64,000 nucleotides of DNA from Chlorophyllum brunneum (Eukaryota > Basidiomycota > Agaricomycetes > Agaricales > Agaricaceae), in the NCBI GenBank assembly GCA_963576785.1, contig OY756143.1, positions 186,001 to 250,000 of the forward strand, read 5' to 3'. Position 1 is the stretch's first letter. Each line of letters begins with the position of its first letter. This document shows positions 17,392 to 28,111 of the stretch, in pieces. The translations under genes were made by a program, and so were the position numbers. The notes under the pieces are model-generated. The model saw nothing but the letters and a program-made list of their open reading frames with translations. It was not told where the DNA came from and searched no databases.

Positions 17392-18016
17392 GAGTAGGAC
17401 AGAAGGTGGGGAAATAAGCCGCGTATGACAGTCACGTCCCTTTATGCTCCAGCCCTAACAGCGCCAGTGACTCATTGATCTAAGCGCTGGGAATGAGTTA
17501 AATCATTAGATATAAGCTCGTTCATCAGCTTCTGTGGCGCTGGGCGTCCTCGGATCGAAATGTATGTGGGACTGAATGGGTCAACATTGGTGTTCTGTGT
17601 CATAACTCTGATTTATGGTGAGTTGAGGAAGCGTGGTTTTATGGTAGTATTCAGTGGTCTGTAGTGGTTTCTTTCAGATCATTGTTAGGCTATAATTCTG
17701 ATCCCATGTCGCTTTGGGTATAATGTTGAGTACTGAGCCCTGTCCATTCTTGATCTTCCCGGTTCCAGCAATGGAGATTCCAGCGAAGCACAGCACATTC
17801 CTATTTGTTATGATGCACAATCAGGCGAGATCCTTTCTCCGCGCAGCAGATCTCCTCAGCGCTTACTGGTTGATTGGATCAAACGCTTTTGTCAAACAAT
17901 TCGTTCGGCAGGACACGCCACAGCGGCAACCTCAGTTCCTCCAACGATACTGGCTTTCAAACAACCTGTGCCTTCGCCGATGACTTAGCTTTTATCCTTG
18001 CCGGTTAGCGCACAGA
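17392..18016. other. intergenic, divergent promoters
   Basis: About 625 bases between the starts of DUF4139 copy 1 (-) and the RD/RE-rich gene (+). It presumably holds both promoters. No other coding or repeat signal seen. Confidence 0.5.
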
Positions 18017-20613
18017 ATGCCCCATATATCAGCAACAAATGGCAGCAGCCGTGTTCTGCAGTCCGACATCCCTCCACCATCCATCGACCTTGAGCATCAC
18101 CCTACTCCTCTTCCTCCCTCCCTCACTTCAGCCCCTCCAGAATCCATGGAACAGAATCACAAGAGTTTCTGGCTCTTTAAAAGAGGCAACCAGAACCGGA
18201 GTGGACCGAGGAACTTTGCCTCATCCAAACGTGGCGCCCCTCTCTTAGAGCGCTCACTATCCGAGCCAAACTCTCCTACCGAACCTACCAACTCGAAAGC
18301 AGCAAGTAGGGACAATGTGGGTGAAAAGCCCAACTATATTGCCACTGCACTTGAACTACTGGAGGGTAGTAAAGTGCGGTTCGATGGCCATAAGAAGGAG
18401 TTTGCAGAGTTCAATTATCGGTATCACCAGTCAGTGCTTCCATTGTCTCGTATCTTGATGATCACTCATATCGAGTTACAGGCTGTTCGCGAATGGTCAG
18501 CCAATACATGGCAAGATCGTCAAACTGAAAACTCCGAAACCAAATGCCCAAGATGTAGCCAAGCTGCTCGTGCGCGATATCCAGGTGAGTGTTTTTTTGG
18601 AAGGATCAAGCAAGCCTTTTCTTTTACTGGAGGAATACTTAATCTAATGGTGTTGGAGTAGGCGAGACTAGAGGAATTAGACCGGGAATTAGAATCGTTG
18701 GAACCAGAGGACAGTTCCACCTCTAGTAGAGCATCCGCTTCCAAAGTATGTATTTCCCAGCTCCTATATTCTCTCGTTTTACTGAAAGGATGGCATGGTA
18801 GCGAGGGAATAGCAGGAAGACGCGTTCACAGACTCCCGAACAAATTATAGGACCCCCACCAAGACCATGGTATAATCCATCCACCGTCAATCCTGTCAGT
18901 CTTCTCTTCACTCGTAAATTTGATCTCCCCCTTACATCAACGATTACCTATAGGTGGTTCTGGACAAAATCGATCGACGCCGGTCCATCAACCCAGAAGG
19001 AACTTGGCATGGTCACTCACGGAATAGAAGTGCTGGCCCCTTACGTCCTCTAATTGACTTCTCTCTATACGAGAATCGGAACGGTACCGCGCCTAAATTA
19101 GACGTTCAGGTAAAGCGTTCTCCATCCCTAGCTGATGACGTTTATTCATCTTTTACAGGCTCCTCTCAATGACTCTCGTGATATTGTAAGAACAGAAGGG
19201 GGTCAGATTCGAAACAAGGACAAGGTGTTTGATAGGTGGAATGATAATTCTGGAGAAAGGGAAAGAGAGCGTAAAGCTAGAGCAGGTGAACGAGACAGAG
19301 AAAGGGATAGGGGACATCATAGGGACGGAAGCAGGACAGGAGAGAGAACCCCAGGCCCACCTCAAGATACCGATAGAGGAAGAAGGGACCGCCATCGTCA
19401 CCTTCGTGACAACATACCACCACTCGACTACCCATCTCGAGAAGAATACACTCGACGTGAACGGCAAATGTCAGATCCAGTGGTTTACACACAACGTTCG
19501 CGCAGACGACAGAATTCTCCAGAGTCTATAGCTCCCGCGATGTACACACTCGCTGAAGACGTTGAAGTTCGTGGTGGGTCAAGTACGACATCAGTCGAAA
19601 ATATGGCTGGAATTGGAATTCACCGAGTTCCACGAGTTCCTACTGTTGTTGCGTATCCTGACCCCGATGAAGAAGATTTTGAACTGAACAGGAGGAATGG
19701 TCAATGGAATGAACCTGCTTCTGCTCCTCCGCAGACTACGACGTTCACTGTTCCTGATACAGGGGCGGTTGTTGGTCCCATTAGGACCGGTAATGAAACT
19801 ACTCATAGAAGGAGAAGGAGATCAAGGTCCTTAGGATATGAATTAGATGGGAGGGCTAATATGAGTCGCCCGAGGTCGAAATCACCAAGGGATAGACTTA
19901 GGGGTAGGGATAGGGAGAGACCGCGGGAGAGGGAGAGGGATGATAGGGAAAGAGAGAAGGGGAAAGAGAGAGAAAGGGATAGAGACAAGGAGCGGGAACG
20001 AGATAGGCCAAGAGACAAAGATAGAGATAGAGACAGAGACCGGGAGAGGGAGAGGGACAAGGGGAAAGAAAGGGAGAGGGACAGAGACAGGAACAAGGAC
20101 AGAGACAGGGACAGGGATAGAGACAGGGAACGTGAGAAAGACAAGTATGCGAGTTCGAGGTCCAAGTATAATGAAGTAGAGAGAGAGCGACAGGATTCCG
20201 GTGGACGACGAGATCGAGAAAGGGAGAAGGACAGAGATAAAACAAGGGATCGTGAACGGGACCGGGAGAAAGACAAACCGAGGGACAAGGATAGGAAGAA
20301 GGATCGTGATCGTGAACGGGATAAGGAACGGAATAAAGACCGAGAACGCGATTACGACTATAATCAACGAGAGCCGAATGGTTCCTCGTCAGTGGGTCCG
20401 ACTACTCATTTACCAACCAACATGCCTGGTGCATTTGGACCCCTACCAGCTGGTCCCTCACCTGGGCTCACACCTCCACCACCGCATACTATGCTCAAAT
20501 TCGGTGTTGCTACGAATGGACCGTGCCCACCTAATCCAAATAGTGAATCAAGATTCATGGAGATACTAACCTCTCCGATGCCACCGATTCATTTTAATCT
20601 ACCAGGACCATGA
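18017..20613 (+). CDS. RD/RE-rich low-complexity protein, function unknown
   Basis: Starts MPHISATNGSSRVLQSDIPP and ends ...PMPPIHFNLPGP. I infer exons separated by introns at about 18432-18490, 18586-18660, 18746-18802, 18899-18953 and 19111-19158; these keep a single frame. The N-terminal part has a Pro/Ser-rich leader, then a probably helical block (NYIATALELLEGSKVRFDGH, IHGKIVKLKTPKPNAQDVAK, RLEELDRELESLEPED). From about 19900 to 20360 the protein is a long run of alternating Arg with Asp or Glu, with Lys, like the RD/RE domains of RNA-processing factors; the tail is Pro-rich. I do not recognise a family. An RNA-binding or condensate-forming role is inference from composition. It is flanked by the two DUF4139 paralogues. 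Confidence 0.7.
19890..20360 (+). repeat. polypurine low-complexity tract encoding RD/RE repeats
   Basis: Roughly 470 bases are almost pure A/G on the + strand, in irregular hexamer-like units (AGAGAC, GAGAGG, GATAGA). The complementary strand is CT-rich and open in several frames, which produces spurious Ser/Leu-rich antisense reading frames. Confidence 0.85.
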
Positions 20614-21049
20614 TTCTGTGATTCATCATGCCTATGCTTTTTGTACTTTTCATCTGTTGTACTTCAGTCGTTGTCTTTCATATGAGCTTCACTCTCTTCT
20701 GATTGATGCCCTGGATTGGGTTGATGTAACATATGACTACTCTTTGGATCTATTTGTATTTTAGAGATTATAATCTCGTTAGGTACTCGGAAACCCTTTT
20801 TCCCGGGGTACTCGGACAACTCGTCACCACTCTTTGCTTCTGAACCATGGAAGGTCTCCAAACTTACTAAATGGGATAGAGTATTTGATACTTGATATTT
20901 CGATGACGACACTCTTCCACGAAATGCTGTTGAAAAAGCTGTTATGCGCGGTGATAGGAGGTATATTTCGAGGATAAAAGCTGATGGCGACATAGGAACA
21001 ACCGGCAAGGAACTCGTTTTTTCTCAGTTGCTTATTCCCCCCATTCAAG
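20614..21049. other. intergenic, upstream of DUF4139 copy 2
   Basis: About 435 bases between the RD/RE-rich gene stop and the ATG at 21050. Nothing recognised; it likely holds the 3' end of one gene and the promoter of the next. Confidence 0.45.
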
Positions 21050-23349
21050 ATGAACACTATCCGGATAGTTGCATCGGAACATCCTGTGGCGTCTGTTATG
21101 GTTCTCAAATCGTCCAAAGCGGAAGTCATGAGGACTTTTAAACTCGCTCTCAAGGCATGAGTTCTCTCTCTCTCTCTCTCTCTATAGGGATGATGTTGTA
21201 GATTCTAATCAATCGAATTTATTACAGGATGGCAGAAACAAGTTGATAATCTCTAAACTCCCAACAACAATCGAGAAAGAGTCCGTTCGGATTTCAATTC
21301 TACACCGAGATGGAACGCCTGTGGAGAGGGACGTGTATTTATCCGATGTTGTATGTTCGCCGATGGGTAATGCTGGAGATGATCCTACGAGGCGAGCCAT
21401 CAGGGCGTTGGAGGTGAAGAAAAGTGGATTGCAAAGCGAGAAGAAGTTGTTGGACACTCAAGCTGAAGTGATGGTAACATATGCCAGGAGCTTAACTGGA
21501 CAATATGCAAGTCCCGATGTCATAGATGAGTTCTTTTATGCATTTGGCGATAGAGGAAGGAAGAACATCGAAGCTGTAAGCTACTCTATTCTGTTATTTT
21601 TCAATTGAGGCGTGCTGATAAATTCTGTTAGGTTATGAAAATTGAAGAAGGGATTGCAGAGATAGACGAGCAGATTCAGGAAGTGCAAAGGAAGAGGACG
21701 TTGCTAAAGGGTACCTTGAATACTGAACTCGTTGCTGTAGTTGTCGCCAATAGCGACGTGCAGGCACAATTTCAATTGACCTATGGTGAGTTCCCGAATG
21801 ACCCTTTCGAACCCGCCCATCTCACGTTCTTCTTTAGTTGTGAACAATACCAAGTGGTCGCCCTCTTACGAGCTTCATGCGGTTACGGGAAAGGATGGTA
21901 AACCCTCCCGCACGGTGTCCCTTCATTATCATGCGTCTATCAAACAAGCAACTGGAGAGGACTGGACTGATGCATCCCTTACACTCAGCACTGTCGCCAC
22001 CGATACCATTGTTAGGAACATTCCAACATTAGAGCCTGTAAAGGTCAGCAGCCCCCCAACGGTTCCGCCACCAAGAATAGTCCAGGAACCGGAAATATAT
22101 CACCACCAACCAATCATAATACCGGAACCCAGAACTTATGGGTCGCAGTCTCGCGCCCATTCCCCACCAGGGTATCGTAATCGCGGCCCCACACATACCA
22201 GGGCAAGCCGTCGTTATAGTTCATCCTACAGCTCAAGGAGAAGATCAAGATCAAGGTCAAGGTCACCGAGCCCGGCAAGGCGACATGTACATGCTCAGCA
22301 TATCATCCCTAACCCAGCTCCGGTCTCGTTCAGGGTTGCGCCTGACTTCGGGATCTCACAGGGGCAGTCGGTTGACGATGGTGTACTTGTGTTATCAGAT
22401 GATGAGGAAAAAGACGAACCTGACTGGGTGGAAGAGACGCGTCGGGGCAGGGAAGTCCAAAGCCTGGTCAAGATGGTTACTCAGACCCCTATGACGCTTA
22501 CATACGCCGTCCGCGGCAAGTCAGACATACCGTCTGATGGAAAGGAACACATTGTCACCATCGCGGTTCTAACATTCGAGGCAGATGTTGAGTACGTTTC
22601 AGTGCCAAGGATTGATCCTCGCGTCTTTCTTCAGGTATGCCTTTTTTCTATTGCATCTCCCCTGGTTTACTATGTGGATATACAGTGTCAAGTCAAAAAT
22701 ACCAGCGAGTATAGGTTATTGCCCGGTCCTGTCAGCGTAATCATGGACAAAAACTACGTTTCCAGAACCAGGTTTTCCGTAAGAGCTTATTTAAATTTGG
22801 ATTGCAATGGACAGCTGATTTATTTAACTTATCTGCTAGAATGTCAATCGCAATGACACATTCACATTTACGCTGGGGGATGATCCTTCTATCACCATTT
22901 CCTACGAACGCCTATCTAAAGTCACCAAGGAAGGTACGCATGCATTCGCTGAACCCATCGACATTACGACGTACACAACAACAACCACCGTACATAATAC
23001 CCATCAATTTGCGATTCAAAAACTCGCTATTCGAGATGCTGTGCCAGTCTCAGTGGAGAAGCGTATCAAAGTGGTGCTCAGAAAACCTCAGGAATTGATT
23101 GAGGCCGAAGAGGGTGTGTTCGTAGAAGTGAACGATGGAGGCGAGGCCACGGGGGCGAAGGGAAGCAACGACAAAGGAGAGGAGGGTCTGAGGGTTAAGT
23201 GGGAGAAAGAGCAAGACGGCCTCTACGAGTATAAATGGAGGATTGGTGCAGAGGATAAGACTAGATTCGAAACCGTTTTCGAAGTGAAGGGACCCGCAGA
23301 TATGAAATACTTGCTCTCGAATTTTGACATCCGGACAAAGAACTGTTAA
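21050..23349 (+). CDS. DUF4139 protein, copy 2 (SR-like linker)
   Basis: Starts MNTIRIVASEHPVASVMVLK at 21050, aligning with the start of copy 1, and ends ...NFDIRTKNC at 23349; about 650 residues. The N-terminal DUF4140-type domain (DGRNKLIISKLPTTIEKESV, LSDVVCSP), coiled coil (MKIEEGIAEIDEQIQEVQRK) and DUF4139 domain (TKWSPSYELHAVTGKDGKPS, IKQATGEDWTDASLTLSTVA, GLYEYKWRIGAEDKTRFETV) are all present and joined by clean introns at 21589-21631, 21786-21838, 22635-22686 and 22780-22841. In place of the FG-like linker of copy 1 it has a Pro/His-rich segment and a short Arg-Ser run (RRRSRSRSRSPSPARR). Its first intron (21155-21231) seems to use a GC donor. Copies share gene structure and start, so they are an old inverted duplication around the RD/RE-rich gene. 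Confidence 0.83.
21155..21231 (+). other. probable GC-AG intron with (TC)n run
   Basis: The exon ends CTCAAG at 21154; the next bases are GCATGAG and the only later GT lies beyond an in-frame TGA. The acceptor TTTATTACAG restores the frame DGRNKL. A run of about ten TC repeats lies at 21163-21183. Confidence 0.5.
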
Positions 23350-25428
23350 TAGGGTGAGTAACTCTTTGTCTGACAAGCAGGATTTAAATTTCCACATTCA
23401 GATACGTTTTCGGAATCGACGGAATCTCTTTCCATGTATTATACCTCTGCAAAATGTGCAGTTAGTCCGAATGTCTAGTCGACGGATAACAACAGTGTAC
23501 CTGCGTAGAGCACCCGCAAGCACCCATTAAGTGTCCAAATACGTGTGGTAGATCACCGGAAACTTCAAAACAATCAAGTAAGGTACGGGAGTCAACCAAA
23601 CGTTATTCAAGTAAATATCATGCCAATCAGGACCAGCCAGGGCTGAGTGTCTCCACTTTTTTCAACGCCTTGTCTTCTGACCCGGGCAGAAAGCTTCCAA
23701 ATAGCCGCCACTAGCATAACCCTCCCCATGGTTGACTTCCTAGTAAATTGTTTGGTGGAGTCCGCTGGACCAGGAGGTATAGGTACCCCCAGGGTTGCTG
23801 CACATACCCCTGGGACGCGCTCGTATGACCCTGCTGGAGACCCAAGCTTGAGCTTGAGGCATGTTTCCCCAATTCTCACACTCGTCGTACGGTGGGGTTA
23901 TAGGTTGCCATACCACGACAGGACGATCTCTTGTGTCAATTACCAGTAATCCTGAAATGAGGAGATGAGTGGATTCATTGACTCCCTGTGTGGATCTCAG
24001 GACAGTCTCGGGGCCTTACCAATGTCCTGGATTCTCTAATGGTTGAATACCATGTCAACGTCTCCTGGGGGTATGGATCTTCCAGGACTTATTCGTCAAC
24101 CCCGAGAGCCCCACATCCGGTTACGTTCCATGATTGGTTCCAAGTAGGGGGTAATTGAATATACAATGTCGATAGACTCAATACGGCCACATTACCGGAA
24201 AACATATGTGCTCATCGTTCCTGATGTTCAACCTGTCGAACATGACATACACTCGGTATGCACCGGAGCCCATTTTACAAAGTATATCCTCCCTAAACTG
24301 ATCCTGCTACGCGAGCGCAGTAAGCTCCTCCAGTGATTAGTTGGACCCCGGAACACTAGGACGAAGCGAACTGTGGGATTTGAACTTGTACAAACGAGAA
24401 CATGTCCCGTTCGTTCCTCTTTTAATTCACACTACTTTCGTAAAGCCCCAACTACCATCTCGATGATATTCCCATTTTTGCATCTTCAAGAGACGCGCAC
24501 TAGGGAAAAATATAGATATACGTACACGACTAACAGCCATCTACCCCCCTTTCTCTTTATTGCTCAATTTTTGTTATAGATCCCTCCGCGTGTGAATAGT
24601 AAATCTCAATATCATTGCCTTCTTAGTGAGCACCGTCTGTCGCCAGGTTTTCAGTATTTCCATGAAACGCTCATTGCCCATATTGAACAACTATTCTGAC
24701 CAAGAAACTACTGGACGAGCACCAGAATTAATATCATACATAACTTCACCAAGCGGATATTAAAGTTCGAGGCTATGTCCAATCAACGCCACGAGTGATA
24801 TTGTTAAAGGAGTCATATCGTCGTTACTCATTTCAATTTAATTCAATACATTTTCATCAACCAACAAAATGTGTACCATATTCCGAAATTGCAGCTAGTT
24901 TTACCCATGTGTATGGTATACCATAGTCCCTATGTATGTACTTAGGTATCCTTCGTATGATTACAAAAAAACAAAAGCGAGGATAAGCAATGAGAAAAAA
25001 AAAACCATATAGTTGTACATTCTCCACAATCCGGGACCAATTACAGGGCCGGAGCGAAGAGAAAGAGGGTATTTCAAACTGGGAAGAAGGGGGAAGAAAA
25101 AAAACAGTTCAGATGAATTTTTTGGCTTGGATTAATGACACCGAGAGAGAGGAGAGATTGAGATTGCGAGACGAGATGAATGAGAAACGTAAACAACATC
25201 AAGAGCAGAATGCAGGGTATCCTTTGCAATGCGAATGCCGATGATGATAATCAATACCTAGGAGATGCCGAGGGTGACGGACGGTGATGACGGAGGGAAC
25301 GAGGTCATTGTGATGTAAGCGTAAGCGGAAATGACAGTGGGAGGGCATTTATGTCGCGCGTGTCGACGAAGAAGGGGAGCTGAGATTACATTAGGGAAAA
25401 CTCTAAAGACCAAAAAAATAAAGCTCAC
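23350..25428. other. 2.1 kb gene-poor interval
   Basis: No convincing gene on either strand. Short reading frames have no family resemblance or intron logic. An A/G-rich patch lies at 24965-25230. Confidence 0.45.
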
Positions 25429-27730
25429 CTAGTTTTCCTTCGTATTCTGCGCCACGAGGATTTGTAGTAGCGGAGCATCAATGGCACCTCCCTTGCTAAC
25501 CTGTATAACTTTCCCCGATGCCTGCCACCAATCATCTGCCGCCTCTTCCGCATTATACGCAAACTGGTCAACGATCCTTTGCCACTCCTCCCATCCATCC
25601 GAAACTCCATGATCATTAGGAATGTTGACCTCGAAAAGATTTCGACCACCCTTGCCTCTTTCCATCATTACAGCATTACGAGGTTCAGCATACTCGGGAG
25701 GCAGTGTCATGAATTCAATATCTCCCAGTTCTTTCTGGTAAGCTTTGATATCACGTTCTCGACGGACGTCTTCGTAAGCTTCTAGAAATGTAGAAATCTG
25801 GTCACGTCGTTTGAGATGAGAGAAGATCCGGCCAAGGGCAATTCCATCCTCGAAAGCGATAGCTGCCTCCTGAACAGAACCGGCCTATAGCGCAGCAGAA
25901 TTAATTGAAGTTTGCATACGATCGTCGTGTAAATGACTTACCGCGAGTGGCTGCGCTGCATGTCCAACAAGTGCGAGGGGTCCATCAAAATGGTACCAGT
26001 CTTCCAAGGGAGTGGCCTTGTTCACAGTAACGATATGGGGCTCTCGTGCCCACTCAATCAATTTACGGAGTCTGTAAAATACGCGAACATCTAATCAGTA
26101 ACGTGTTACCAAAACTGCGTTAGAGCAGAGCTGCAATTTGCCAGGGTCATGCAAAAAAAATGACAAGCACCCCAAAATCAGAAAGCGGGAAGCGAGACAA
26201 AAGAAATGACGGAGTAGGAAGTTTGGTAAGGGTTCAGGAACGATAATGATATATCCGGATAGATGGTAGAGAGAAAGTACGATAAAGAAATCAAACAAGG
26301 GTTAAGGGAAATCAGAAAACGTACCGTGGCTCCGCCTGTCCGAGGAGCGGAAGCATCCTCTCCTTGCAACCCTGTTTAAGCCAACCCGTCGCTTCGCCCT
26401 CCGCAGGCCCATATACAACGAGAGCATATTCGGGCCTCATCTACACATGACCAAAAAGAGACGATCAGCATTGATTAAAAACGAAAGCGGCAAGGGCCGT
26501 GACCCGCTTGAAGTGTAGCATGTGATCAACATAGTGAAAGGCTTACTCCAAGCAGGAAAGGCGTTTGCTGCGACAGGAAACATAAAGGCGACTCACCAAA
26601 GGCCAGCCGAGAGCCGCTACACCGTTCCCGAACCATGCCGCATTTAAGCCCTTCTAATCATATGGTACGCAAATGGGAATACATTGAAGGAATCCGAAGA
26701 CCCAATGAGAGAATCACCGAGATTGATGGAGGAGACCCGAAAGGGAATGGAAAGCACAGTTGAGCCTCTAGAACTGAACACGAATTTTATATGTATTGAC
26801 ACGTACTTGCGTCTCGTCGTAGAGGTCGGCTGTCATGGGATCAGAACGAATAAGTTCCTCCGGAATGGTCGTACTAGTGATTACATTATGAAAGGATCAG
26901 TAGTGAGAAGGGTACTGAACTCACCTGTACACATTGACCAGTGCTTCCTGGTCGTCATCGGCCTGGAAGAGAGGCCTCGAAATACCATCGGCACCATCCG
27001 CCCCAACAATGATGTCTCCTTCTATCACTTGCCCATTCTCCAGTGTCACCGTCTTCGCATCCATACTCACACCCACCACCCTTGTGCCATAATTCAACTC
27101 TGCTCCCAACTCACCAGCAATTTCATGCAAAAAACGCACAAAATCACCATGCTTGAAATATCGATCAATCAGATATGAGTGGCAACAAAAAAAAGCTTGA
27201 AAGACAAAGCACGTACATGCGTAAACACGAAATCCCCTCGTGCATCTCGAATCAACTCATCCTCCCACACATGACGACCAAATTTCTCTCCACTCGTCAC
27301 TACGTGATATGATATATATATATCGATCAGAGAGAAGCCATCGATGATCAAGCCCAATGCGATATTTACGTAGTCTGATATCAATGGCTGTGGATTTGAG
27401 AGCCACTTGTCGAAGTCGTTTTTCGTAACCCCAATGATATAAAATCTTGGTGATGTTAGGTGGAAGTCGAGTACCACCGGTCACCTCCTGTCTTTGTATG
27501 AGATGATGTTGATGACTCGGAGTTGATAACGTACTGGTGCGATAGAGTCCCGAGCTTCAAAGACAATAGCTTCATGGCCTGCTCGTCGAAATGAAATAGC
27601 CGAAGCCAGACCACCGACGTTGCCACCGATGATCAAGACTCGGATAGAGAGCGGAGGAGTGGTAGGGGAGGGAGACTCCTTGGATCAGGTGTGAATGGGG
27701 GGTGAGCGAGGAGGATGGGACACATACCAT
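25429..27730 (-). CDS. FAD-dependent monooxygenase (salicylate-hydroxylase-like) with altered FAD motifs
   Basis: The minus strand encodes a class A flavoprotein monooxygenase. The start is ATG 27730, directly followed by a GTATGT donor, so exon 1 seems to hold only the start codon. Exon 2 gives ESPSPTTPPLSIRVLIIGGN then VGGLASAISFRRAGHEAIVF. Later landmarks: GGTRLPPNITKILYHWGYEK, GDFVRFLHEIAGELGAEL, the conserved DG motif in GDIIVGADGADGISRP, and PLALVGHAAQPLAAGSVQEA followed by FEDGIALGRIFSHL. The Rossmann loop reads GGNVGG where GGGIGG is usual, and the GDAAHP motif reads GHAAQP. These enzymes hydroxylate aromatic rings with NAD(P)H and O2. The altered residues may mean weak FAD binding or another reaction. 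No stop or frameshift was needed. It ends ...QILVAQNTKEN at 25429. Confidence 0.82.
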
Positions 27731-28111
27731 AGGAAATGGATTTTGTTGTCGGTCAAGGAAAAAAGAAAGTGCAGCACACTGGGAGGATGACAGGGCGAGG
27801 CTATATATGCAGCGAGAGTCCAGGGTGGTTCGTTCTGAGCGAGAAGCCAACGAGAAACTTGTCACGAACAGAGCCAGGGACACTCTCCTATTCCGATGCA
27901 TCTACACGTGCAGTCTCACCCTAGATCAGATCGTTTCTCCCTTGTTCTTCCCCAAACTTAATTTACCGATTCAATATCTCAGTATGTAATCTACCGTACA
28001 TCCCTGCGGCCGCTTTCCGGTGCCGATTTCTCGCCCACCAACCAACCTCGTGCCTAACTCCCCCACTCAACGCGTTGGGGATGGCCTCTTTAACACCGTC
28101 GGAATATGCCT
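27731..28111. other. intergenic
   Basis: About 380 bases between the end of GUP1 and the start of the FAD monooxygenase, both on the minus strand. It should contain the monooxygenase promoter. No other signal seen. Confidence 0.45.

Noticed and set aside
19803..20367. Long Ser/Leu/Arg-rich ORFs antisense to the RD/RE gene
   Set aside because: They are shadows of the polypurine tract; composition alone keeps several frames open.
24370..24440. tRNA-like box B (AGTTCAAATCCCAC) on the minus strand
   Set aside because: The flanking bases do not form a T stem, and no A box, anticodon arm or acceptor stem can be placed.
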